Shown in pieces: positions 25,260-36,001 of a DNA stretch of 64,000 bases. Source of the DNA: Atherix ibis (lineage: Eukaryota; Arthropoda; Insecta; Diptera; Athericidae). A model generated the notes under the pieces. That model worked only from the letters and a program-made list of their open reading frames with translations. It ran no database searches and had not been told where the DNA came from. The translations under genes and the position numbers were made by a program. The DNA lies in NCBI GenBank assembly GCA_958298945.1, contig OY282610.1, positions 33,859,667-33,923,666 of the forward strand. Direction: 5' to 3'. Positions within the stretch are counted from its first letter, which is position 1, and the number at the start of each line of letters is the position of its first letter.

Positions 25260-25690
25260 TTACTTTATTTTTTCTATAAAGGACAGTGTCCTATGATTAA
25301 AGATTAGCAACGCTCAAGATGTCCAATTATAATTGACAATGTAAAATTGAAAACTTTAATTAATTCGGATCGTCATGCAACATGCTCAAATTCATTAAAA
25401 TCAACTGTTGGTAACCATTTGAAATAGTTAGGATAGCTAAATAATTTATGTTTATAGATTATTTGACTTCATTCAACAACTGTAGTAATGTTCCACTGAG
25501 TATGACAATGCCAGACCTCACACTTCTTTGATCACGCGACAAAAATTATTGGAGTTTGGCTGGAAAGTTATGTCCCATCTACCAAGTAGCCCTAATGTTG
25601 TTTGTACCAACAGATTTGTATGTGATTCAAAGTTTGCAAAATTCGTTCCAGAAATTAAATGTTAATTCGATAAAATACCGTTAAATTCAG
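25260..25690 (+). pseudogene. mariner transposase relic, internally deleted
   Basis: LINSDRHAT and VGNHLK.LG (about 25355-25430) match the linker IDSDRHSTTRDIAEKLN...KQLG of the mariner at 37664-38931. Then YDNARPHTSLITRQKLLEFGWKVMSH (about 25499-25580) matches its HDN..PHTSLVT.QKLLELGWD region (second catalytic Asp). The segment carrying the first Asp is deleted and frameshifts follow. It is old and clearly non-functional. Confidence 0.7.
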
Positions 25691-25794
25691 TGAAACGACA
25701 GTTGAGGGAGGCAGTTCTGATTGGGTAAGTAGCGATAAGGAAGTGTTTTCATATTCTACGAAATAAGAAGGATAGTTTAGAATGGGAAGAGAAG

Positions 25795-25957
25795 TACACA
25801 AAGTTGATATCTAGAATAGTGAAAATATTAGTAATGAGTTCAACTTTGAAATTACTGAGTCTAAAAGCTGCACATTAGTTCATCGGCATGTCAGCGAAAG
25901 GATGCTGGAAAGCTGCGTGCTTGATAATGTAAGATATAGTGGAGGGACTGGTATGGC
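25795..25957 (+). pseudogene. Tc1-like transposase, left part of a split copy
   Basis: It reads SNEFNFEITES, then HRHVSERMLESCVLDNVRYSGGTGMAL, the Tc1 region RRPVGERL..CVQPTVKHGGGSVMVWGC that lies between the first two catalytic acids. It stops abruptly at 25957, where the non-LTR retrotransposon begins. The coding resumes at 36887. Confidence 0.65.
25943..25957 (+). repeat. 15-bp target-site duplication, left copy
   Basis: ACTGGTATGGCTTTG is repeated exactly at 36887-36901, right after the poly(A) of the retrotransposon. The copies bracket 25958-36886. Confidence 0.85.
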
Positions 25958-25979
25958 TTTGCCTCGTTTTATAAAGATC

Positions 25980-27368
25980 TTTTTACGTAAACGATCAGGT
26001 TTATAGTTTTTTATCAAACGCCCCAACTCATTACTACATTCAGCACTGATAATACTGCAAGTAATCCCAGCCCTCTAGATGTGTTTATATCCGAAAACAC
26101 ACTCTATTCTGTAATAAAATCCTTAAATAATAAAAAGTCTGCCGGTATCGATAATATATCGAACCTTGTGCTGAGAAAGATTCCGAAAAAGAGTTTGTGT
26201 CCCTTAGTTGCAACATTTAATCACTGCATCAACAATTGCTACTTCCCTAAAGCCTGGAAAATAGGTACAATCTTTAATATGCTGAAAACTCAAGGTAGAA
26301 CTGCCATCCAACAGCATCGACCGATATCTTTTCTTCCCTGTTTGGGAAAAATATTAGAAAAATTCTTTTACGAAAAGGTAAATGAATTTTGTAATGAAAA
26401 TAAAATTATTCCCGACTTTCAATTAGGATTTCGGAAAGGTCACTCAACTTTGGATGCGCTTTTCCTACTACATAGTGAGATAACAACGGGATTAAACCGT
26501 AAAGAGTCAACAGTTGCTTACTCCTTAGATATAACTCAGTTTGGCATAAGGGACTAGTGCACAAACTATGCAAACTTGATTTTCCTCCACATATTACGCT
26601 GCTGCTGCACTCATTTCTTCAGGATAGATCATTTTGCGTTAGGTATCAGAATACGACTTCCGAATTCTTTTTAATAGGTAAAGGAGTTCCACAAGGCTCG
26701 GTATTAGGTCCCTTGCTGTATTCAATATACACTGCAGATATACCAACAGCCGCAAAAGCACAAATGATACTATATTCGGATGATACTATTGTTTATTCCA
26801 AAAGCAAATCACCAAAATTAGCTCTAAAGAGAACGCAGAGCTACTTTTTAAAATTCTAAATTATTATGATGACTGGAACTTATCAGTCAATCTTAATAAG
26901 TTCAGTTTAATCTGTTTCCGTAATCCCATCCCTCGCGGACCGAGGAAAATTGCTACAAAGAGCAAAAAGCTGCGTACCGTATTCTGCTTAAAGACACAGC
27001 TATCGCAGTCTCAAATCAACTAAAATATTTAGGCATCAACTTTAACTCAATGTTCAAATTTAACCCACAGAGTTCTGAAAAAAGCCAAAAAGGGCTAGTC
27101 ATACCTTTCTATTTCTACTTAGACGTCGGGAGGGGTTTAGTATAAATACAAAGTTACTATTTTATAAACAACTTATTCGGCCAATTATTGGCTATGCATT
27201 TCCGATCTATTTTAGTTTCTCGAAAAAATATGGCAATAAAATCCATGTATTCGAAAGGAAATGCCTTTCAAAATATCGTAAAATAGACGGTAAGCATTAC
27301 TCTAATTCTTATATTTATCAGAAAAGTAATATTACCCCTTTTATTTCATACATTGTTGGTCTAACCCA
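25980..27368 (+). pseudogene. Reverse transcriptase of the non-LTR element, broken
   Basis: Ordered RT blocks are seen: SLNNKKSAGIDNISNLVL (about 26111), FLPCLGKILEKFF (26325), QLGFRKGHSTLDAL (26420), a frame break near 26557, GVPQGSVLGPLLYSIYTADIP (26680) and the catalytic LYSDDTIVYSKS (YSDD in place of the usual YADD, about 26770). Stops then accumulate, but LLFYKQLIRPIIGYAFPIYF (27150) and FERKCLSKYRKID still follow the family order. The frame ends at the hAT terminus at 27369. The endonuclease and upstream ORF are absent, which fits 5' truncation. The order of motifs fits the jockey/CR1 group; the clade is not settled. Confidence 0.8.
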
Positions 27369-28850
27369 GTGATTCCCAAAGTGGTATATATCGACCTCCA
27401 GGGGTCTATGACAACCTGCAAGGGGTGTACGTCAGCGAAAAAAAATTTTTGGGGTCCATGAAATGAAAATGGGGGTCCACGATAGTGGATCTTAACATAC
27501 ACTGATAGTACCTATTTACTTACATTATACTATCTTATAATATAAAGACATATACATTATTTATAAAAGTACCTATGAAGTAAAAAATTTATTATATATG
27601 TTTATAAAATTGTGTAAGTTGTAGGATTTTGAACTTGGAAAAACCTGCACATAATGATATACACGTACTAGTATCATCTTGTTACAAGTATACGCGCAGT
27701 AAAAATTCTTGTCACTTTTTGTCTCACAGCTTCGCGAACTTGCACTGATTTGTTCAATTCGTCACTCTATAAATACGAATGTGAGACAAATACGTTTATT
27801 CGTTTCTTGAATTTTGAAAAGGAAAGTGCTAAGAAAATATTTAAAAAAATATAAACTGGTAGTTTATCACACAAATTATAGTGCCGGAGAAATGTAAGTA
27901 CATTATTTTTTATTAAATTTTAGTTTTGTACTCGTACTTAGCAAAGATAGATAAATTACGCCGATCATGACTTCAGTTATTAGTAGTTTAATATTCAAAT
28001 TATGCAAAATTACACTAGTAATCCTTAAAAGTTTCTTTTTCAAAGTTTTAGCAATCGGTATTATAATTACAGTGCAATCTCCGTAATCTGAACTAATTGC
28101 TGCAAGGAGATGTTGAGATTACCGAAAATCTAAAAAAAGACAACTGTACATACATATTACGTATGTATTTTATTATTAACATACAATATGTTACCACTTT
28201 GAAATATAAATTAAGAAAATAAGAAATCCACAACTGTACTTAGGGATAAATTAAGAAAATAAGAAATCCACAAAAAAGTTGTGATCACTGGACTTATATT
28301 TATAAATGCGAAAGAATAGTGCAGTTTTGTAAATTATATTATAGTGACATCTAATATAGTACATATAATAGCATTATTTTCTTAAAATTACTTTTATATG
28401 ATGCAATCAGACAGCTAATCAGGTAAAACATACTTAATTTAGTTATGGAATTAGGTGGCTTTCAATGGGCATTATTATTTTATAGAAATATTTTCTAAAA
28501 TGAGAAAAAGCGGTAACCCCAGAAAGAGACATATGGGAGTGATTTCATCAGATGAACAATCGACTTCTATGGAGTCATCAGAAAAGGAAAACAGCATAAC
28601 GGAAGGAACAGAAACTCATCGTGTATGAAAAAGGGGATGCAGAAATGAAAAAAAATATGCTCGAAACCTTATTAAGGATAGAAGAAAATATGTAACAGCA
28701 AACTCCAAAATTATTTTTACCAAAAGAATTGCAGTTAAACCTTGTTGTTTAAAAAATTGTAAAGAAAAAAAAATAAGTCCTTTTAATTGACAACTTATCT
28801 TTGATAAATTTTGGAAGTTAGCAAACTTTACGAAGCATAATTTGTTTTTA

Positions 28851-30099
28851 CAGGGTCGTTCAATAAGTCCTTAGAAAAAGATGGAAAAAAACCGTTTTTT
28901 AAAAAAAATAATTTTTTTATTCTTCAACATAATTTCCTTTTAGCTCTATACACTTTTCCAACCGTTTTTCCAAAAATTTTATCCCGTCCAAAAAATAGGA
29001 TTTCGGAAGTTCTGCAAAATACTCATCCGTTTGAGCAATGACTTCCTCGTTGGAAGTGAACCGTCGTCCGCCATGCCATTTCTTCAGATTGCGAAAAGAA
29101 AATAGTCACTCGAGGCCAAATCTGGTGAATAAGCGAGATGCTGCAACAATTCCATTCTCAATTCCACAATTTTGGCCATGGAAACAGCGCTGGTGTGCAC
29201 ACGCGCATTGTCCTGATGCAAGACGATTTTTTTCTTCTTCAGATGGGGGGCGTTTCTCTTTGATTTTCTCGCTCAACCGTTGCAAAAACGACGCGTAATA
29301 CGCTCCTGTTATTGTTTTTCCTTTTTCCAAGTAGTCAATAAAAATGATGCCCTGCGAATCCCAAAAGACCGTGGCGATCACCTTGCCGGCCAATGGCACA
29401 GTTTTTGCCTTCTTCGGAGCCCGTTCACCCTTGAAAACCCACTGTGATGACTGTCTCTTCGTTTCTGGAGTGTAGTAGTGTATCCAGGTTTCGTCCACAG
29501 TGACATATCGACGAAGGAATTCGGCAGGATTGCGATGAAAGAGTGCCAACATAGCCTCAGAGTCCACTACACGATTGCGCTTATTCTCCTCTGAGAGCAA
29601 ACGCGGCACCCATCTTGTCGAAATTTTTTTCACAGACAATTTTGCATGTAAAATTGAAGCGACTGTACCTTGTGATATGCCCGTGGCCTCAACTAATTCG
29701 CGCACTTTAATTCGCCGATCGTTCAAAATCAGATCGTGGATTTTGTCGATGATTTCAGGAGAAGACACCTCAACTGGGCGTCCTGAACGATGTTCATCTT
29801 TTGTGGATGAACGGCCACGTTTAAATTCATTCACCCAATTGTAAACCGTCGCAAACACAGAACTGCATCCAACTCGGCTTTGATTTCTTTCGGGCTTAAG
29901 CCTTTCAAATGGAGATGTTTGATGACAGCCCTAAACTCGCTTTTTGGCATTGTTATGCACAAATAAATGTCGTTAACTTTAATCAACGATAGAAATTGAC
30001 CTACGCTATGGATCGAGCTGAAATTTTGACAGCTTTCCTGTCGATAATGTTACTTACAAATAAAAATCTTTATCGACACTACGAGCGCAATTTTTGTCG
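28851..30099 (-). mobile_element. mariner (irritans-like), minus strand
   Basis: Its 3' end begins at 28851 after TA with CAGGGTCGTTCAATAAGTCC. The other end is truncated: after GCGCAATTT the expected inverted repeat is missing, and a TA at 30100-30101 may mark the border. It is a sister copy, in opposite orientation, of the mariner at 34704-35940. It interrupts the transposase-like gene of the 28070-31913 element, so it is the younger insertion. Confidence 0.8.
28885..29950 (-). pseudogene. mariner transposase, two frameshifts
   Basis: The start is the ATG at 29950 (MPKSEFRAVIKHL). Compared with the sister copy, a 16-bp deletion near 29860 shifts the frame. The main frame 29858-29106 holds VYNWVNEFKRGRSSTKDEH, GISQGTVASIL, RWVPRLLSEENK, VTVDETWIHYY (first catalytic Asp) and VFWDSQGIIFIDYL. 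One extra C in a C-run near 29230 shifts the frame again before the HQDNAR and SPDLAPSD motifs, which are still readable in another frame. It cannot make a full protein. Confidence 0.88.
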
Positions 30100-32246
30100 T
30101 AGTATAGTTAAACGAGAAATACCCAAAAAGAGAAGACCAAGGAACTCACAATTCAAAACCAAGACAATGACAATTTAAATATTATTTGACACATGAAAAT
30201 GTAAGTGTGTTGGTCTGTAAAACATTCTTTCTGGATACTTTCAACATCTCAGAAGGACGTCTGGCTCGTGCTCTTAAAAAGGATGTTCCTGGAGAAGATT
30301 TGCGTGGAAAATCTGAAAATTCCGGAAGAAAAACTGAAGAATCTCTCATAATTGCGGTCAAAGAGCACATTCAAAGCTTCCCTGCCTTTAGTAGCCATAA
30401 TCCTCATAGAAAATATTTAAGTCCAGATCTAAATATTAGGAAAATGTACAATCTCTATCTTGAAAATTGTAAACATGATAAACAACAACATGTTAACGAG
30501 TGGATATACAGGAAATCCTTTAAAAATGACTTCAATTTGCACTTTCATCAACCTAGAAAAGACACATGTCAAAAATGCGATTTTTTTAAAATTACAGATT
30601 CAAGCTTGTAAGGATGAAGGTGAAAAAAGGCAATTAAACCTTCAACACGATTTACATTTGTGATCGGCAGAAATGGCCCGAAAGTGTCTACAAGAAGATC
30701 AGAAAAAGGCAGCTGAAAATCCAGATGAATATTTTGGATTTTTATTTGACTTTCAAAAAGCATTGCCTCTTCCCAAACTTACGACTTCCATATCATATTA
30801 CAAAACGAATATGTAAGTTTTAAATTTGTGATTCCATAATTTTTATAACAATAATATTGACATGTATGTTTGGGATGAAACAATAGCATCAAGAGGTTCT
30901 CAGGAAGTTGCTTCGTTTTGTATAAAACATCTTAAGAATGTCACAACTCAAAAGCATATTTTTGCATATAGTGACTCTTGTACAGGACAAAATCGTAATA
31001 TAAAACTGGCATTAACTTGGATGAAAATTGTTCAGTCTTCAGAAAACGATATTGAAATTCTGGATCACAAATTTTTAATACTTACCAAATGATCGTGACT
31101 TTGGTGTAATAGAAACGGCCTTGAAAAAAACAAATGTTTTATACATTCCAAATGATTACTATAGCGTGATAGACGCTTGCCGAAGAAAATCCTTCACAGT
31201 ACACAACATGGAGGGAAAAGATTTTATTTCAACACAATCATTGGAAAAATCAATGGATACGATTTTACCATGATATTCCCTATAAAATGTTTTATAAACT
31301 AACTTTAGATGAAAAACATGAATTTCTAAGTTTGAATTTGTCACCAAAAAGAGGAAGACGTAGGCGTTATTCACAAATAGAGATCGATCCGTTATACGCT
31401 GGATCTAGTCCTGTTTCTTCAGCAAAATACAAAGACATGATGGACTTGCTTAATTATACACCCCCAATATACCACAGTTATTTTAAAAATTTGAAATAAA
31501 ACACGATTTCCGAGGACTTAATCGCTCCTATTGATGACGAAAATTAAATTGAACTGATGTATTTTCATATAAATTACTTTTTTATGATAAAAAAGTAATC
31601 ATAAAAGTAGTGATTTTTTAATGTTTATACAAATACAAGTAAATCTTCTCAAAAGTTAGCATCCATATTTTTAAACGTGTTAAAACGCAAACCCTTAAAT
31701 ATCTTTTTAAGGGTTTGCCACTACAAAATAAGATAAATATCTTTTTAAGGGACTTATGCCACTTTCAAAATAAACGGCTCATATATCTTACCAAATAACT
31801 TCACAAAAAAAGTAAAAAAATTGTACTTTTGTCCATTGGTCGTTACACTGTGGGCCAGTTCGGATTACTGGAATGTTCGGATTACTGAAGTTCAGATTAT
31901 GGATATTGCACTATACATACATGTCTATATTAAAATTAAAATTTTGTATTATTGCTAAAGTGGAACCAGTGTATTTTTATACATGACAGTCGAATGTACG
32001 TAGAGATAAATCGCATAACAATTTGTTATTATTATTGTTACTCTCAAATTTCCTTAAAGTTCCATTATACCAAAACTTTAGGTAACATTCATAACATACA
32101 TTCCCCTTCTCACATTCATTTATAATGGCTGTACGCCTATGCCTGCCACAAAATCTAAGACCATACAATTTACATTTGACTTTGATTTTTTAATATACAG
32201 CTACTGGACTTTATGTCTTATTTAAATAGATAAATTTTGCCCACAG

Positions 32247-32761
32247 ATGATTGATGCCATGTTCGAATCGAAAAAGAAATGTAGACAGTACAGTGTTGAT
32301 TATTTGAAGCTTGGCTTCATTCCATTATTGTCGGACAAACAATTGCCTATGTGCCTTTTATGCAACAAAGTTTTGGGTAATGACGCTATGAAACCATCTA
32401 AGCTACAGGATCATTTGAGAAGATGTCACCCTGATAAAACAGATAAAGATTTGTAATACTTTCAAACACTCAAAGATAAACTTCAGAAGAGACCCACGCT
32501 GGACAGAATGTTCGCTTCGACGTCACAAAGAAACGATTATGGTTTGCGGGCGTCTTACAATATCTCGCTACTTATAGCAAAATCTGGAAAACCGCATACT
32601 ATCGGAGAGAAGTTAATTTTGCCAGCCGTTGAAGAGGTTTTAAAAACTGTTTTACACAAACCTGCATTTGATATCATTAAAAGAATTCCTTTAAACAACA
32701 ATACTGTTGAAAGACGTATTGATAAAATGAGTTCTGATATTGAAAGATTCTTGTGTAATTA
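32247..32761 (+). pseudogene. hAT transposase, BED zinc-finger part
   Basis: MIDAMFESKKKCRQYSVDYL is followed by PMCLLCNKVLGNDAMKPSKL and DHLRRCHPD, a C2H2-type BED finger (Cys, Cys, His, Cys/His spacing) as in SCAND3/ZBED-type hAT transposases. A TAA at 32454-32456 replaces a Gln codon in this otherwise continuous frame. Downstream are RMFASTSQ, ASYNISLLIAKSGKPHTIGE, PLNNNTVERRIDKMSSDIE and FLCNYI, where a mariner interrupts. Continued at about 34503 and 36002. Confidence 0.82.
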
Positions 32762-32884
32762 TATCGTTGATGCAAAAGTTATGACCGTTTTTTACATATA
32801 CAATTAAACATTTTTTTTTAGATTTGTATTATTTATTTAATCAATTATATAATTTCCATCCGTTCTTATAACATTCTCCCATCT

Positions 32885-33749
32885 TTCTATCAACTTATTA
32901 ATACCATTAGTGTAAAATTCCGTGGATTTTTATGGGAAAAATGTAGTAAGAGATGTTTTTACCTGCTCTTTAGTATCGAATTTTTTATCATTTAAAAAAT
33001 TTTGCAGTGATCGGAATAAATAAAAATCGGAAGGAGCAAGATCTGGAGAATACGGTGGATGCTTGATAACATCCAAATTCAACTCATTCAGCTTGTGTTG
33101 GGTCATCATAGCCACATGTGGTCGCGCGTTGTCGTGATGAAACACTACCCCTTTTCTGTTTACCAATTCTGGTATATCCTTTTGAAGGGCGATGTTCAAT
33201 TTGGATAAGTGCTGACAATATCGTTCTGCTGTAATTGTCTGATTGCGTTCGCCAGTAATGGTTGTCGTAATGAATCCATTTTTCGTCGCCAGTAATGATT
33301 CGATTCAAAAACGACTTCTTTTTCTGCCGTTCAAGCAGCATTTCGGACATGCAAAATCGCCTTTCAACGTCTCTCGGCTTCAATTCATATGGGACCCAAT
33401 TTCCTTGCTTTTGGATGAATCCTGCTGCTTTCAAACGTTTTGAAATGGCTGCTTGAGTGACTCCAAATGATTTTGCCACTTCTTAACCACACGAACAGTC
33501 TTCGTCGAGTAATGCCTCCAAATCTTCATCTTCAAACTTTTTTGGCTGACCTAGTCGTTCTTTGTCTTCCGTGTCAAAATCACCACTTCTGAACCGCACA
33601 AACCATCTCTCGAACGTTGAAATCGATGGAACATATTCAGGATAAGCTTCGGTGAGCAATCGATGTGCTTCAGCTGCACTTTTTTTCAAATTGAAGAAGT
33701 AAATCAACACTTCCCGCAAATGGGACTTTTTTGGTACGAAATTCGACAT
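32885..33749 (-). pseudogene. Chimeric mariner transposase
   Basis: The frame starts at 33749 (MSNFVPKKSH) and reads ERWFVRFRSGDFDTEDKER and LEALLDEDCSCG, then a stop (TAA, 33483-33485). It continues in the same family order with VAKSFGVTQAAISKRLKAAG, NWVPYELKPRDVERR and RIITGDEKWIHYDN (first catalytic Asp), all of mauritiana (Mos1) style. At about 33245 it switches to RNQTITAERYC and, in another frame, KGVVFHHDNARPHVAMMTQ and YSPDLAPSDFYLF of the 2077-3329 type. About 40 residues expected between GDEKW and RNQT are missing. The stop, frame change and deletion make it dead. Confidence 0.82.
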
Positions 33750-33796
33750 TTTTGAAGCAAAAAAAAACTTTGTTGTTTACACTATTTCGTTTAATG

Positions 33797-34500
33797 ACTA
33801 ATCGAGAATGAATGACAGATGTTTAACCTCCAAAATGCCATATGAGTTATTATTAAAACAAACCATGTGTAAAAGTTATGCCATCTGTTGTCAATCCCGC
33901 ATTTTTAAGTTATACACCCAAGGTGTGTGTTTTCGTCGAGTAATGCCTCCAAATCTTCATTTTTTTTTTGGCTGACCTGACTTTTTTGGCTGACCTGACT
34001 AATCGAAAATGAATGACAGATGTTTAACCTCCAAAATGCCATATGAGTTATTATTAACACAAACCATGTGTAAAAGTTATGCCATCTGTTGTCAATCCCG
34101 CATTTTTAAGTTATACACCCAAGGTGTGTGTTTTCGTCGAGTAATGCCTCCAAATCTTCATCTTCAAACTTTTTTGGCTGACCTGACTAATCGAGAATGA
34201 ATGACAGATGTTTAACCTCCAAAATGCCATATGAGTTATTATTAACACAAACCATGTGTAAAAGTTATGCCATCTGTTGTCAGTCCCGCATTTTTAAGTT
34301 ATACACCCAAGGTGTGTGTTTTCGTCGAGTAATGCCTCCAAATCTTCATCTTCAAACTTTTTTGGCTGACCTGACTAATCGAGAATGAATGACAGATGTT
34401 TAACCTCCAAAATGCCATATGAGTTATTATTAACACAAACCATGTGTAAAAGTTATGACATCTGTTGTCGATCCCGCATTTTTAAGTTATACACCCAATG
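33797..34500. repeat. 188-bp tandem array built from mariner pieces
   Basis: Copies start near 33797 (201 bp, with a duplicated TTTTTTGGCTGACCT stretch), 33998, 34186 and 34374 (truncated). The later copies are 188 bp and nearly identical. Each unit joins the mariner 5' end and leader (ATGACAGATGTTTAACCTCC to ACACCCAA) to a fragment of its coding sequence (CGTCGAGTAATGCCTCC to GCTGACCT, also at about 33497-33552). It omits about 240 bp in between. Confidence 0.88.
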
Positions 34501-34502
34501 TA

Positions 34503-34703
34503 TACAAGATTATGAATCAAGAAAACTACGAAGAACTGTTCTTCTCAAGAACTTTGACAACCGACACTAAAGGTGAATCAATATTTTATGTTTTGAAGGA
34601 TTACTTCATTGAAAAAGCAATCCCTTTATCAAATATAATATCAGTAGCTACAGATGGAGCATCTGCCATGGTTGGACGTTATCGTGAATTTATAAGCTAT
34701 TTA
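34503..34703 (+). pseudogene. hAT transposase, middle part
   Basis: Reads YKIMNQENYEELFFSRTL, then TKGESIFYVLKDYFIEKAIP and ISVATDGASAMVGRYREF, the hAT catalytic core with the DGA.AM motif around one catalytic Asp. About 30 residues between the previous piece and this one are missing. The frame is cut at 34703 by the mariner at 34704-35940 and continues near 36002. Confidence 0.8.
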
Positions 34704-35940
34704 CGAGAGTCGTTTAATAGGTCCTTAGAAAATCCGAGAAATTGCGCTCGTAGTGTCGGTAAAATTTTTTTTTTGTAAGTAGCATTATCGACAGGAAAGC
34801 TGTCAAAATTTCAGCTCGATCCATAGCGTAGTTAACAATCGAAAAAAGGGAGTTTAGGTCTGTCATCAAACATCTCCATTTGAAAGGCTTAAGCCCGAAA
34901 GAAATCAAAGCCGAGTTGGATGCAGTTCATGGCACATCTGCACCTGTGTTTGCGACGGTTTACAATTGAGTGAATGAATTTAAACGTGGCCGTTCATCCA
35001 CAAAAGATGAACATCGTTCAGGACGCCCAGTTGAGGTATCTACTCCTGAAATCATCGACAAAATCCACGATCTGATTTTGAACGATCGGCGAATTAAAGT
35101 GCGCGAATTAGTTGAGGCCACGGGCATATCACAAGGTACAGTCGCTTCAATTTTGCATGAAAAATTGTCTGTGAAAAAAATTTCGGCAAGATGGGTGCCG
35201 CGTTTCCTCTCAGAGGAGAATAAGCGCAATCGTGTAGTGGATTCTGAGGCACTCTTTCATCGCAATCCTGCCGAATTCCTTCGTCGATATGTCACTGTGG
35301 ACGAAACCTGGATACACTACTACACTCCAGAAACGAAGAGACAGTCATCACAGTGGATTTTCAAGGGTGAACGGGCTCCGAAGAAGGCAAAAACTGTGCC
35401 ATCGGCCGGCAAGGTGATGGCCACGGTCTTTTGGGATTCGCAGGGCATCATTTTTATCGACTACTTGAAAAAAGGAAAAACAATAACAGGAGCGTATTAC
35501 GCGTCGTTATTGCAACGGCTGAGCAAGGAAATCAAAGAGAAACGCCCCCACCTGAAGAAGAAAAAAATCCTCTTGCATCAGGACAATGCGCGTGTGCACA
35601 CCTGCGCTGTTTCCATGGCCAAAATTGTGGAATTGAGAATGGAATTGTTGCAGCATCCCACTTATTCACCAGATTTGGCCCCGAGTGACTATTTTCTTTT
35701 CCCCAATCTGAAGAAATGGCTTGGCGCACGACGGTTCACTTCCTACGAGTACGTCATTGCTCAAACGGATGAGTATTTTGCAGAACTTCTGAAATCCTAT
35801 TTTTTGGACGGGATAGAAATTTTGGAAAAACGGTTGGAAAAGTGTATGGAGCTAACTGAAAATTATGTTGAAAAATAAAATTTTTTTTTAAAAAAAACAG
35901 TTTTTCCATCTTTTTCTAAGGACTTGTTGAACGACCCTCG
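34704..35940 (+). mobile_element. mariner (irritans-like), complete ends
   Basis: 1237 bp flanked by TA (34702-34703, 35941-35942). The left end is CGAGAGTCGTTTAATAGGTC; the right end in reverse complement is CGAGGGTCGTTCAACAAGTC. It interrupts the hAT gene. It is the least decayed transposon in the window. Confidence 0.9.
34850..35878 (+). pseudogene. mariner transposase, nearly intact (one stop, lost start)
   Basis: The frame EFRSVIKHLHLKGLSPKEIK begins near 34850 but has lost the MPKS start found in the sister copy. A TGA at 34968-34970 replaces the Trp of YNWVNEF. From there 302 codons are open to 35878 with a complete catalytic domain: VTVDETWIHYY, LLHQDNARVHTC and YSPDLAPSDYFLF. The last two Asp are 34 residues apart (D,D34D). 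The C-terminus ENYVEK is family-typical. An internal start at or after 34970 would give a protein lacking the first helix-turn-helix, so activity is unlikely. Confidence 0.88.
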
Positions 35941-36001
35941 TAAAACAAAATGTGCCCAGGGGTGTTAGCAATACATTGCGTCATCCATCGACAACATTTA
36001 G

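Larger units (their letters stand above)
28498..31499 (+). pseudogene. Transposase-like protein (DUF7869-like), split by a mariner
   Basis: Exon-like pieces read in order. An N-terminal MRKSGNPRKRHMGV begins near 28500, and CCLKNCKEKK with IFDKFWKLANFTKHN-like text runs to about 28848. After the mariner, PKKRRPRNSQFKTK and then VCKTFFLDTFNISEGRLARAL appear (30120-30280), followed by IQSFPAFSSHNPHRKYL, LNIRKMYNLYLENC and KDTCQKCDFFK. Next are FGFLFDFQKALPLPKL (30736), MYVWDETIASRGSQE (30862), IFAYSDSCTGQNRNIKLAL (30958), NDRDFGVIETALKK (31090) and a C-terminal frame to 31499. I know this pattern (DxQKxLPLPxL, YSDSCxGQNRN, NDRDFGxIE) from widespread uncharacterised arthropod proteins, which I believe are labelled DUF7869-like. 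The three acidic sites look like a DDE triad. Several stops and frameshifts disable this copy. Confidence 0.6.
28070..31913 (+). mobile_element. TIR transposon with an unusual transposase-like protein
   Basis: It is flanked by TA (28068-28069, 31914-31915). The left end is CAGTGCAATCTCCGTAATCT and the right end in reverse complement is TAGTGCAATATCCATAATCT; the pairing extends into CTGAACT. Such CAGT..AATC/TGAA ends recall pogo/Tigger elements, but the encoded protein is different. Without the mariner inserted at 28851-30099 it would be about 2.6 kb. The only coding found inside is the protein at 28498-31499, so that is probably its transposase. Confidence 0.65.
32764..34500 (-). mobile_element. 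Chimeric mariner with two different ends plus satellite-like array
   Basis: It is flanked by TA (32762-32763 and 34501-34502) inside the hAT gene. The right-hand half of its gene (32764 to about 33240, minus strand) and its 3' end are nearly identical to the mariner at 2077-3329. The N-terminal half (about 33250-33749) belongs to a different, mauritiana-like mariner (MSNFVPKKSHLREVLIYFFN), and the 5' end reads TTGGGTGTATAACTTAAAAA in reverse complement, unlike the 3' end. The halves meet at TTACTGGCGA, a word present twice around 33240-33290. The 5' end is expanded into a tandem array (33797-34500). Confidence 0.75.

Noticed and set aside
26081..26859. Two independent reverse transcriptase genes
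   Set aside because: The two frames overlap by a base, and their RT blocks are consecutive parts of one domain separated by a frameshift.
31977..32168. Minus-strand 63-codon Cys-rich frame (CGRHRRTAIINECEKGNVC)
   Set aside because: It lies in the 5' non-coding part of the hAT element, is short, and has no recognised family. It could be real but cannot be supported.
33797..34500. CRISPR-like or regulatory tandem repeats
   Set aside because: Units are 188 bp, contiguous without spacers, and made of mariner sequence in a eukaryotic genome.
35431..35688. Short plus-strand frame rich in Cys and His inside the mariner (CACAHLRCFHGQNCG)
   Set aside because: It is a frame-shifted reading of the transposase catalytic region. 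The same text appears in the sister copy because of its frameshift.
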